DNA from: CAZBGR01 sp964491535
Lineage (GTDB): Bacteria > Bacillota_I > Bacilli_A > RF39 > UBA660
Assembly (NCBI GenBank): GCA_964491535.1
Contig: CAZBGR010000012.1
Location: 1-21,659, forward strand
Length of the DNA: 21,659 bases
Direction: 5' to 3'
In this document: in pieces, positions 14,140-21,659 of the stretch
Numbering within the stretch: position 1 is the first letter of the stretch
Layout: each line of letters starts with the position of its first letter
The notes under the pieces: model-generated
Told to the model about the DNA's origin: nothing
Seen by the model: only the letters and a program-made list of their open reading frames with translations
The model's database searches: none
Translations under genes and position numbers: made by a program

Positions 14140-16233
14140 TCACTTTAAAACAATCTCATTGTTTTCTAAATCAATCGTTATCGTACTATTAGACTTTATC
14201 TTATTTTCAATTATCGCTTTCGCTAATAAAGTTTCTATTTTCCTAGTAATAAATCTCTTTAAAGGCCTTACCCCATAATTAACATCATATGCTAAATAAA
14301 TAATAAAATCTTTAGCTTTATCCGTTATTAAAATTTTTAACCTATAATTAGCTAATCTTGTTACTAATTGGTTTATTAATAAATCAATTATTTTTAAAAC
14401 ATCCTTTTTAGTTAATGAGTTAAAGATAATTATGTCATCTATTCTATTTAAAAATTCTGGTTTAAATGTTTTTCTTAACTCTTCAAAAACTACCTCGCTA
14501 TTATTATTAATAATATGTTCACTTCCCAAATTAGAAGTCATAATAATAATCGTATTTTTAAAATCAACTACTCGACCATGACTATCAGTTAATCTGCCAT
14601 CATCTAAAAGTTGTAATAACAGATTAAAAACATCAGCATGGGCTTTTTCAATTTCATCAAATAAAATAATACTATATGGATTTCTCCTTACTGCCTCAGT
14701 TAATTGACCACCTTCATCATAACCTACATAGCCAGGAGGCGAACCAATTAATCTTGAGACATTAAAACTTTCCATATATTCACTCATATCAATTCTAATC
14801 ATATGCTTTTCATCATCAAATAATTGATAAGCTAAAGTACGGGCTACTTCTGTTTTACCAACCCCGGTTGGACCTAAAAAGATAAAAGTTCCTATCGGTT
14901 TAGAAGGATCCTTAATTCCAGCCCGAGCCCTAATAATTGCTTCACTTACCAATTTTAAAGCTTCATCCTGACCAATTACACGTTCCTTCATATAACTTTC
15001 TAAATTAAGTAGTTTTTCTTTCTCTCCTTCTACTAACTTAGTAATTGGAATATTAGTCCATTTCGCTATAATATTAGCAATTGATTCTTCAGTTACTGTA
15101 TCACTTAAAATTTTATTGCTATCTTTTTCTTTTAAAACTTTTAATTCTCTTTCCAAAGTTGGGATTTCTCCATGTTTAATTTTAGCTAATAATTCTAAAT
15201 CATATTTATTTTCAGCTTGTTCTAATCTAAAATACGCATTCTCTATTTCACTTTTCTTTTTGTTAATCAATTCATTAATATTCTTTTCATCTTCCCAAGA
15301 AGTTCTTAATAATTGTTCTTCTTGTTTAAGTTTTACTAACTCATTATCAAGTTCAGTCTTTCGTTTTAAACTTAAATCATCCTTCTCTTTTTTTAAAGCT
15401 TGCTTTTCAATTTCTAACGACATAATTTTTCTCGTTAAGGTATCAAGAGGTACCGGTACTGAATCCATTTGTACTTTAATAGTAGCACAAGCTTCATCAA
15501 TTAAATCAATTGCTTTATCAGGTAAAAAACGATCAGTTATATAACGATTAGCTAAATTAGCAGCGGCAATAATAGCTTTATCAGTAATATTAACACCATG
15601 ATGAACTTCAAAACGTTTCTTTAAACCTCGTAAAATAGTAATCGTATCCAACACACTAGGTTCTGATACCTTAACCTTTTGAAAACGTCTTTCTAAAGCC
15701 CCATCCGCTTCAATATATTTTCGATATTCATTTAAAGTAGTCGCCCCAATACAATGAATCTCCCCCCTTGCCAACATCGGTTTTAACATATTAGAAGCAT
15801 CAATCGCTCCTTCTAAATTACCCGCTCCAACAATCATATGAATCTCATCGATAAACAAAATAATAGAACCTTCGCTATCTTTTATCTCCTTTAAAACAGC
15901 TTTTAAACGTTCTTCAAATTCACCCCGATATTTGGCACCTGCTATTAAAGACCCCATATCTAATTCCCAAATGATTTTATTTTTAAGACTATTTGGAACA
16001 TCACCAGCTACTATTCTTCTAGCTAATCCTTCAACAATTGCCGTTTTACCTACTCCTGGTTCTCCAATTAAAACAGGATTATTCTTTGTTTTACGCGATA
16101 ATATACGAGTAATACTTCGAATTTCCTCATCTCGACCAATAACTGGATCAATTTTACCATCACGAACATCTAAAACAATATCGCGACCATACTTTTCTAA
16201 AACGTTTTCTAAATTTTCTTGATATGGATCCAT
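14140..16233 (-). CDS. clpB: ClpB-type disaggregase lacking the N-terminal domain
   Basis: A 697-aa double-AAA+ chaperone that, with DnaK, rescues aggregated proteins. NBD1: Walker A GEPGVGKT (57-64), pore KYRGEFE (101-107), Walker B ILFIDE (125-130). Coiled-coil M domain about 260-375, which marks ClpB/ClpC rather than ClpA. NBD2: GPTGVGKT (454-461), pore GYVG (501-504), IILFDE (522-527), MTSNLG, and an arginine at LNRIDD. The C-terminus GVRPLKRFI is normal. The roughly 140-residue Clp_N substrate domain is absent; the protein begins at the equivalent of ClpB residue ~150. This resembles the short ClpB of mycoplasmas and the internally initiated ClpB isoform. The ATG has GGGAGAAGG upstream; no CIRCE operator is visible before it. 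Confidence 0.96.
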   Translation of the reverse strand: MDPYQENLENVLEKYGRDIVLDVRDGKIDPVIGRDEEIRSITRILSRKTKNNPVLIGEPGVGKTAIVEGLARRIVAGDVPNSLKNKIIWELDMGSLIAGAKYRGEFEERLKAVLKEIKDSEGSIILFIDEIHMIVGAGNLEGAIDASNMLKPMLARGEIHCIGATTLNEYRKYIEADGALERRFQKVKVSEPSVLDTITILRGLKKRFEVHHGVNITDKAIIAAANLANRYITDRFLPDKAIDLIDEACATIKVQMDSVPVPLDTLTRKIMSLEIEKQALKKEKDDLSLKRKTELDNELVKLKQEEQLLRTSWEDEKNINELINKKKSEIENAYFRLEQAENKYDLELLAKIKHGEIPTLERELKVLKEKDSNKILSDTVTEESIANIIAKWTNIPITKLVEGEKEKLLNLESYMKERVIGQDEALKLVSEAIIRARAGIKDPSKPIGTFIFLGPTGVGKTEVARTLAYQLFDDEKHMIRIDMSEYMESFNVSRLIGSPPGYVGYDEGGQLTEAVRRNPYSIILFDEIEKAHADVFNLLLQLLDDGRLTDSHGRVVDFKNTIIIMTSNLGSEHIINNNSEVVFEELRKTFKPEFLNRIDDIIIFNSLTKKDVLKIIDLLINQLVTRLANYRLKILITDKAKDFIIYLAYDVNYGVRPLKRFITRKIETLLAKAIIENKIKSNSTITIDLENNEIVLK

Positions 16234-16274
16234 TTAAACCTTCTCCCTCATTAATATATAAATCCCTTTTACTT

Positions 16275-17201
16275 TTAAAGAAGTTCTTTTATTTCTTTTT
16301 TAGATAATGAAGTAAACTTTTTAATAAGTTCAATATCAAACCCTTCAGCTATCATTTTCTTAGCTATCTTTAGATTGGTTTGATTTCGTTCTTGCTCAAT
16401 CCCTTGCTTTATTCCTAATTGCAAACCTTCTTTTAAAGCTTTCTTTGTTGCTTTCTTTGTTGCTATTTCAATTACTCCTTTGAGAACTTGCTTTTCATGA
16501 TGTTCTCGATCATAATAAAGGCCCATTAATCTAGGATTCATGTTTAATTTTTCCACTTCACTAACAAATTCCTCTCTTACTTCTTCATTCATAATAATTT
16601 CACCTGCTACTTTCTTTATCTCTTTTAGATTATTGCATTGTAATAATCTAACCCAGTCTTCTACGAAGCTTCTTTTATTTTCACTATAACATATTTTACG
16701 GCAATATTCCATATCAACGTGATGTATTTCAATTAATTTACTATAAATTATATTATCTTGATCTTTACTAGTTAATAAATATTCTCTTCTTACTTTTTTT
16801 GGTTTAAAAAAACTAAAATTATCAAAATTAATTTGTAATACTTTCTTGTAATCTAGATAATCATTTTGATGATTTAATTGATTACCATATATCCTACATA
16901 AATAGGCTAAGTTACGAGCAATTAAATATGGATACTTTTGCATATTAAGTTCTATATTAATTATTTTATCATTAATATGAACTATTAAATCAACTTCTTG
17001 ACTTTTATCTTTTATATTATCTTTAGTTAATTGTTTATCTAATAGGATAACTTTACCAATTAATTTATGATAATCAATCTTTAAATATCTTGCTATAAAA
17101 TAAGTAGTTATCTTAATCCTTTTTTGACTACCAAATACTTCTTTAAACATAAAATCATAAGTTAAAGGAATAGTAGTTTTTGTTTTTAATTTATTCATCA
17201 T
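16275..17201 (-). CDS. Rpn family PD-(D/E)XK nuclease / putative transposase
   Basis: A 308-aa protein of the PDDEXK_2/Rpn type. The start TYDFMFKEVFG is typical. The nuclease core has Asp71 (VDLIVHIND) and Glu84 in INIELNMQ, i.e. an E-x-N/Q form of the third motif. The C-terminus has the usual Lys/Glu-rich helical part (KKATKKALKEGLQLGIKQG) and an IAKKMIAEGFDIELIKKFTSL ending. Family members in E. coli are DNA endonucleases that promote recombination; the transposase label is historical, and I see no inverted repeats here. Start MM at 17201, with AAAGGAG upstream. It is inserted between ppdK and clpB with 160 nt of A+T-rich DNA upstream. It may be recently acquired. Confidence 0.85.
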   Translation of the reverse strand: MMNKLKTKTTIPLTYDFMFKEVFGSQKRIKITTYFIARYLKIDYHKLIGKVILLDKQLTKDNIKDKSQEVDLIVHINDKIINIELNMQKYPYLIARNLAYLCRIYGNQLNHQNDYLDYKKVLQINFDNFSFFKPKKVRREYLLTSKDQDNIIYSKLIEIHHVDMEYCRKICYSENKRSFVEDWVRLLQCNNLKEIKKVAGEIIMNEEVREEFVSEVEKLNMNPRLMGLYYDREHHEKQVLKGVIEIATKKATKKALKEGLQLGIKQGIEQERNQTNLKIAKKMIAEGFDIELIKKFTSLSKKEIKELL

Positions 17202-17364
17202 CTAACTCCTTTAACTTTACTTTAACAAAAAGGATTAAAGGAATCAAACGTAAAAAAACATACCATACAATAAGGTTCTCTTAATTACTATAATTTAATT
17301 ATTGATTTGATAAAACATATTTTTATAATTAAATATTAATCAATAATTCAATAATTAACTAAAA

Positions 17365-19983
17365 TTAATTTTTAAGATTCGCTAAAGCACTAGCTAATTT
17401 AGCAATTAAAATCCGATAAGGTGATGATGAGATATAATCAACTCCTATTTGATTAAAAAATTCTATATTGCTTGGTTCACCACCATGTTCTCCACATACC
17501 CCTATTTTCAAATTAAAATTAACTTTTTTCCCTTTTTCAATTCCTATTTTTATTAAATTACCAACCCCTATTTGATCTAATTTAATAAAGGGATCAAAAG
17601 AGAAAATATCTTTATGATAATAATCAACTAAAAACCGTTCAACATCATCACGACTAAATCCATAAGTCATTTGAGTTAAATCGTTAGTCCCAAAAGAGAA
17701 GAAATCAACCTTACTAGCTATTTGATCAGCTATTAAACAAGCTCTTGGTAATTCAATCATCGACCCTATTTTATAATCTAAGCTTAAATTAGTCTCCTTA
17801 AATATTTTATTAGCTTCCTTTTTAATAATATCTATAATATATGTTAATTCAGCAATATCACTTACTAAAGGAATCATTAATTCTAAATTAACTGCTAAAC
17901 CTTCTTTTTTAACTAAAATAGCAGCTTCAACAATTGCTTTTGTCTGCATTATTAATATTTCAGGATAAGAAATATATAAACGACATCCCCGATGACCCAT
18001 CATTGGATTAGCTTCCTCTAAAGACTTAATTTGATTTTTTAAAACATCTTCCTCTATCTTTAAAGTATTAGCCAAAAGATTAATTTCATTGTCTAATTTA
18101 GGTAAAAACTCATTTAAAGGAGGATCTAAATAACGAATAGTAATTGGTAACCCATTCATTATTTTAAATAAGTCAATAAAGTCTTGCCTTTGAATAGGTA
18201 AAAGAGTCTTTAAAGCTTTCGCTCTAGTTTCTTTATCTTTAGCAATAATCATTTCCCTAAAAGCTAAAATACGATCTTTTTCAAAAAACATATGTTCAGT
18301 TCGGCATAACCCTATCCCTTCAGCACCAAAACTTAAAGCTAATTTAGCATCTTCTTTAGTATCAGCATTAACCATTACTTTTAAACTTCTAACTTCATCT
18401 GCCCAACTAATAAGAGTCTTAAATTCACTAAACAAAGGTGCCGTCACTGTTTTTATTTTTTCACCATAAATATAACCAGTACTACCATCAATTGATAAAT
18501 AATCTCCTTCCCTAAAAACCATTCCTTTAGTAAAAGTTAAAGTTTTTTGTGATTCATCAATTGTTAATTCAGAACAGCCAACGATACAACTTTTCCCCAT
18601 ACTACGAGCGACAACCGCCGCATGAGAAGTCATTCCCCCACGCCTTGTTAAAATCCCATTAGCTTGATGCATGCCATCAATATCTTCAGGAGATGTTTCC
18701 ATTCTAACTAAAATAACTTCTTTTACCCCCTTTTGTTTCGTTAAAACTACATCTTTAGCATTAAAATATATTTGACCAAAAGCTGCTCCCGGAGAAGCTG
18801 CTAACCCTTTACTAATAACAACTGCTTTCTTTAAAGCTTGTTCCTCAAAAGTAGGATGTAATAATTGATTCAATTGTTCAGGATCTATTCTCTTTAAAGC
18901 TTCTTTTTTATCTATTTTACCTTCTTCTACTAAATCAACCGCTACCTTAACTGAAGCTTTAGCAGTTCTCTTAGCATTTCTTGTTTGTAAAATAAATAAT
19001 TTACCTTCTTCTATCGTAAACTCAATATCTTGCATATCTAAATAATAATCTTCTAAAAGAAAAGCTATTTTAGTTAATTCTTGATAAACATTAGGCATTA
19101 ATTCACCTAACTTAATAATTCTTTCAGGAGTTCTAATTCCTGCTACAACATCTTCTCCTTGAGCATTAATTAAATATTCTCCGTATAACATCTTTTCCCC
19201 GGTGGCAGGATTTCTAGTGAAAGCTACCCCTGTCGCACTATTTTCTCCATAATTGCCATAAACCATTTCTTGAATATTAACAGCGGTACCTAAATCATGA
19301 GGAATATTATTTAATTTTCGGTAAGTAAAAGCTCTTTCATTATTCCATGATTTAAAAACAGCGATAATACAAGCAATTAATTGCTCCTTAGGGGAATTAG
19401 GAAATGGTTTCTTAACAAGTTCTAAGTATAACTTTTTATATTCAGCACATATTTTCTTTAAATCAACTTCATTTAAATCAAGATCATCTTTAACACCTTT
19501 TTTCCCTTTAACTTTATCTAAAATATTTTCAAATAAAGAATGAGGATAATTCATCACCACTTCAGCAAACATTTGAATTAACCGACGATATGAATCATAA
19601 ACAAATCTAGGATTATTAGTTTTTTTAATTAAAGCCTCAACTATATCATCATTAAGACCAACATTTAAAATACTATCCATCATTCCCGGCATTGAAAATT
19701 TAGCTCCAGATCTAACTGATAATAATAAAGGATTAGTTAAAGAACCTAACCTTTTATTAGTTTTAGCTTCTAATTCACTTAACTTTTGATCTAATTCATC
19801 TAAAAGATAAGCAATTGATAATTGCTTATCTTGATAATACTTTAGACAAGCCTCTGTGGTAATCGTAAAACCACGGGGTACTGATAAGCCTATCTTTGTC
19901 ATTTCTGCTAAATTAGCACCTTTACCACCTAATAAAGAACGCATTTCTTTATTACCTTCTTCAAAAGCATAAATATATTTCAT
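17365..19983 (-). CDS. ppdK: Pyruvate, phosphate dikinase
   Basis: An 872-aa enzyme of full family length that interconverts pyruvate, ATP and Pi with PEP, AMP and PPi. The N-terminal ATP-grasp part is KGANLAEM...SVPRGFTITT, SVRSGAKFSMPGMMDSILNVGL and GENSATGVAFTRNPATGE. The central phosphohistidine domain has GGMTSHAAVVARSMGK with His454. The C-terminal TIM-barrel has GLCRTEHMFF, IGSMIELPRA, FSFGTNDLTQMTYGFSRDD and GVCGEHGGEPS with its conserved cysteine. In anaerobes it often works in the glycolytic direction with PPi, or to make PEP. It is 13 nt after the PH-domain gene, with AAGGAG before its ATG, so the two form an operon. The PPDK regulatory kinase is not nearby. Confidence 0.98.
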   Translation of the reverse strand: MKYIYAFEEGNKEMRSLLGGKGANLAEMTKIGLSVPRGFTITTEACLKYYQDKQLSIAYLLDELDQKLSELEAKTNKRLGSLTNPLLLSVRSGAKFSMPGMMDSILNVGLNDDIVEALIKKTNNPRFVYDSYRRLIQMFAEVVMNYPHSLFENILDKVKGKKGVKDDLDLNEVDLKKICAEYKKLYLELVKKPFPNSPKEQLIACIIAVFKSWNNERAFTYRKLNNIPHDLGTAVNIQEMVYGNYGENSATGVAFTRNPATGEKMLYGEYLINAQGEDVVAGIRTPERIIKLGELMPNVYQELTKIAFLLEDYYLDMQDIEFTIEEGKLFILQTRNAKRTAKASVKVAVDLVEEGKIDKKEALKRIDPEQLNQLLHPTFEEQALKKAVVISKGLAASPGAAFGQIYFNAKDVVLTKQKGVKEVILVRMETSPEDIDGMHQANGILTRRGGMTSHAAVVARSMGKSCIVGCSELTIDESQKTLTFTKGMVFREGDYLSIDGSTGYIYGEKIKTVTAPLFSEFKTLISWADEVRSLKVMVNADTKEDAKLALSFGAEGIGLCRTEHMFFEKDRILAFREMIIAKDKETRAKALKTLLPIQRQDFIDLFKIMNGLPITIRYLDPPLNEFLPKLDNEINLLANTLKIEEDVLKNQIKSLEEANPMMGHRGCRLYISYPEILIMQTKAIVEAAILVKKEGLAVNLELMIPLVSDIAELTYIIDIIKKEANKIFKETNLSLDYKIGSMIELPRACLIADQIASKVDFFSFGTNDLTQMTYGFSRDDVERFLVDYYHKDIFSFDPFIKLDQIGVGNLIKIGIEKGKKVNFNLKIGVCGEHGGEPSNIEFFNQIGVDYISSSPYRILIAKLASALANLKN

Positions 19984-19996
19984 AAAAATCTCCTTC

Positions 19997-20389
19997 TTAT
20001 TTATTTAAAATTATGGTCGTAAGATAACGATATATTTTAAAAACATCTTTTAAAGGAATCGGTTTTGTAAAATTAAGGGCTAATTTATAACCACTATCAG
20101 TAGTAAGCTCAATAATTGAATCTAAATTACGGATATTTAAAGCATAAGAAGAAATAGCTAAATATTTAATCGAAAAAACAGTTTTTCGAAAACCTCTAAG
20201 CCCCTTCTTATCAATTACTAATATTCTTTTATCAGTAAAAAGACAAATATCACGATATGCTTTATAAGCCGCTATAACCTTTTCATTAGCTATTAAATAT
20301 TGATTTAGTTCCTCCTCTATTAGCTTAATATCCAATTCACTATAAAAATTAAGTCTTGATATTAATGGTTTAAATTTAATAAACGCCAT
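19997..20389 (-). CDS. Bacterial PH domain protein (YozO/YvbH-like)
   Basis: A 130-aa single-domain protein. The pattern LNQYLIANEKVIAAYKAYRDICLFTDKRILVIDKKGLRGFRKTVFSIKYLAISSY matches the bacterial PH-domain family PF08000 (bPH_1), which includes Bacillus YozO and the N-terminal part of YvbH. Function is unknown; the fold suggests binding a protein or lipid head group. There is no signal peptide or membrane helix. The ATG has only a weak ribosome site (GAAGTGAA). It is the first gene of a two-gene operon with ppdK and has its own promoter; whether it affects the dikinase is unknown. Confidence 0.8.
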   Translation of the reverse strand: MAFIKFKPLISRLNFYSELDIKLIEEELNQYLIANEKVIAAYKAYRDICLFTDKRILVIDKKGLRGFRKTVFSIKYLAISSYALNIRNLDSIIELTTDSGYKLALNFTKPIPLKDVFKIYRYLTTIILNK

Positions 20390-20418
20390 CTATTCACTTC
20401 CTTACTCTATCTATAAGC

Positions 20419-20427
20419 ATTATATCA
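20419..20427 (-). promoter_or_regulatory. Promoter (extended -10) of the PH-ppdK operon
   Basis: TGATATAAT (20427-20419), 29 nt before the PH gene ATG and after the terminator of the Ig gene. The -35 region is only T-rich. Confidence 0.55.
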
Positions 20428-20442
20428 TAATAAGAAAAAGAA

Positions 20443-20469
20443 AAAAAGAGCTTAACTTAAGCTCTTTTT
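20443..20469 (-). terminator. Intrinsic terminator of the Ig-repeat gene
   Basis: A perfect 12-bp stem AAAAAGAGCTTA/TAAGCTCTTTTT with a 3-nt loop, followed by a T-run on the minus strand; it lies 11 nt after the stop codon of the Ig-like gene. It is A-flanked on both sides and therefore possibly bidirectional. Confidence 0.9.
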
Positions 20470-20480
20470 ACATTATATTA

Positions 20481-21659
20481 TCAATATATTATTTTAATAA
20501 TATATTGATTCCCATCTTTATCTTCAAAATAGGTAGTTATATAAGGATTATCTTCTTTTTTTGCTAAATCTATTTTATAATATTCAGTATAGCCATCCGC
20601 TTTAAAATCTTTAAAATCTTCAAAAGTTAAATGTGATTTGCCATCATAAATCATCTCCCAATTAGCTGATAATTTTTTATCGTTTGTAGTAATTACACTA
20701 AATTGAGGTGTTTCTAGTTGTTTTTCACCATCTTCAAAGTTTATATTTACCTGAACATTATTAATTGTTTTATTAAAATTACAATGCTTTTTACCTCCTT
20801 CACAAGCTTCTGTCGTATCAAATATATATTGAGTTGGTTGTTTCACAATTAAAGTTCTCGCTGCTGTTCCCTCATTACCGGCATTATCAAGTACAGTATA
20901 ATTAATAGTATATTTCCCTTCTTTATATGGCCAATTTGCATCAAAATTACTTTTTAACGATCCTTCTTTAATTCCACTACCATTACCATCACTTACAGTG
21001 ACTCCTGTCATAGGATCAAAGGTTTTCATGTCAGGTGTTACAACCAAAATCTGAGCAATTGTTACCTCTGTTGGGTTAACTGTAATAATAGGGGCAATTT
21101 TATCAATATTTATAACCTTCGCTTGTGCCGTACCTACATTACCAGCTAAATCTTTAAATTCAAAAGTAAATTCTCCATTTTCAGTAAATGTATATTCTGA
21201 TGATCCATCATTATTAATTATAGTTATTTCTTCACTTTCATTTTTCAAGGTTGCTTTTACATCACCATTTGTATATTCTGTAACATCATATACTACTTCT
21301 GCAGTTGGAGCAGTTTTATCTATATTAATAACTTCTATTGTTCCATTACCAATATTACCTGCTAAATCCTTAAATTCAAAATCTAATTTGATATTAATCC
21401 AGTAATCTACATAATACTCAGTATCAGTTATTTTGAAAAATATTTGTCTTCCTTCTGGATATCCCGTATATGATGAAGTAGGAATTAAACTTTCATCTTT
21501 TATTGGTTCGCTAAACGTTATTGTTTTTCTAACTCTTCCATTAGTTGGATCAGTAATATCTTGAACCATACTTACTATTTCAGGAGCCTCATGATCTATA
21601 TTGGTAACTTCTATTGTTCCATTACCAATATTACCTGCTAAATCCTTAAATTCAAAATC
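20481..21659 (-). CDS. Ig-like repeat surface protein, N-terminus beyond window
   Basis: The frame is open to the right edge, so only the C-terminal 392 residues are visible; the ATG at 21569 is internal and not a likely start. It consists of tandem Ig-like repeats each ending DLAGN(I/V)G...NID..AP, seen three times, then a more diverged copy (YTINYTVLDNAGNEG). This is the pattern of bacterial extracellular Ig-like repeats. A distinct, unrecognised domain of about 110 residues follows (CEGGKKHC..., YDGKSHLTFEDF..., TTYFEDKDGNQYIIKIIY), with no LPXTG or membrane anchor at the C-terminus. It is probably a secreted or surface adhesin-like protein, with any signal peptide outside the window. Confidence 0.85.
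   Translation of the reverse strand, partial: DFEFKDLAGNIGNGTIEVTNIDHEAPEIVSMVQDITDPTNGRVRKTITFSEPIKDESLIPTSSYTGYPEGRQIFFKITDTEYYVDYWINIKLDFEFKDLAGNIGNGTIEVINIDKTAPTAEVVYDVTEYTNGDVKATLKNESEEITIINNDGSSEYTFTENGEFTFEFKDLAGNVGTAQAKVINIDKIAPIITVNPTEVTIAQILVVTPDMKTFDPMTGVTVSDGNGSGIKEGSLKSNFDANWPYKEGKYTINYTVLDNAGNEGTAARTLIVKQPTQYIFDTTEACEGGKKHCNFNKTINNVQVNINFEDGEKQLETPQFSVITTNDKKLSANWEMIYDGKSHLTFEDFKDFKADGYTEYYKIDLAKKEDNPYITTYFEDKDGNQYIIKIIY
21318..21383 (-). repeat. 66-nt direct repeat, copy 1, in the Ig gene
   Basis: Differs from the copy at 21594-21659 at two adjacent positions only (AA versus GG on the plus strand), a silent-scale difference far smaller than the divergence of the rest of the repeats. 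It encodes DFEFKDLAGNIGNGTIEV plus NID. Confidence 0.9.
21594..21659 (-). repeat. 66-nt direct repeat, copy 2, running to the window edge
   Basis: The second copy of the repeat at 21318-21383 (64 of 66 identical). The repeat may extend beyond the window. Confidence 0.9.

Noticed and set aside
15116..16222. Two plus-strand ORFs opposite clpB (15116-15544 and 15932-16222)
   Set aside because: Low-complexity S/F-rich shadow and antisense of NBD1; clpB is unambiguous in the other strand.
17202..17364. Terminator or small RNA between ppdK and the Rpn gene
   Set aside because: Only a 3-bp stem before a T-run was found; the 160-nt gap is A+T-rich with no convincing structure or small ORF.
1..21659. 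Alternative genetic code with UGA as tryptophan
   Set aside because: Long housekeeping genes read through with UGG tryptophans, and TGA ends clpB at 14142-14140, so UGA acts as stop.
1..21659. CRISPR array, rRNA, prophage or insertion sequence with terminal repeats
   Set aside because: No regularly spaced repeats, rRNA motifs, phage structural genes or paired inverted ends were seen.

Overview
The window is a strongly A+T-rich stretch of a bacterial chromosome. Every gene I can support lies on the minus strand, so the text reads in decreasing coordinates. Gene content and order point to a low-GC Firmicute (class Bacilli in the broad sense), probably one of the small-genome, Tenericutes-related or Erysipelotrichia-like lineages. 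Evidence: the remnant of the Bacillus order valS / spoIIB / radC / mreCD / spoIVFA-spoIVFB / rplU-prp-rpmA-obg, an L27 with the Prp-cleaved N-terminal extension, a T-box, sporulation genes (spoIVFA, spoIVFB, spoVS), and a ClpB without its N domain as in mycoplasmas. UGA is used as a stop, so this is not a code-4 mycoplasma. The lineage placement is inference.

Layout from the right edge leftwards. A surface protein with Ig-like repeats (20481 to beyond 21659, N-terminus outside the window) ends in a strong terminator. A PH-domain protein and pyruvate phosphate dikinase follow as one operon, then a PD-(D/E)XK 'Rpn/transposase' family gene and an N-domain-less clpB. An extended -10 promoter precedes murC, which is fused in frame to a complete rubrerythrin. 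spoVS has its own terminator. A T-box leader then controls an operon of an HD-domain hydrolase and valS, which also ends in a terminator.

The left third is an envelope, sporulation and ribosome block. It holds a SpoIIB-like SPOR-type membrane protein, radC, mreC, mreD, spoIVFA and spoIVFB. The spoIVFB gene has no ATG/GTG/TTG start and appears to begin at ATT inside spoIVFA. Next come a promoter with a long-form ndk, tRNA-Leu(GAG) and ogt tightly packed behind it; then a promoter and L21-type leader with rplU, prp, rpmA and obg. The window ends in a truncated type IV prepilin-like gene that has its own promoter.

Compared with the Bacillus order, mreB, minC, minD, maf, folC, comC and spo0B are missing from their usual places, and ndk-tRNA-ogt sits between spoIVFB and rplU. 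I found no wholly new multi-gene system. The most interesting points are the murC-rubrerythrin fusion (with a Shine-Dalgarno and out-of-frame stops preserved at the junction), the non-canonical spoIVFB start, the tRNA embedded between ndk and ogt, and an HD hydrolase placed first in a valine T-box operon.
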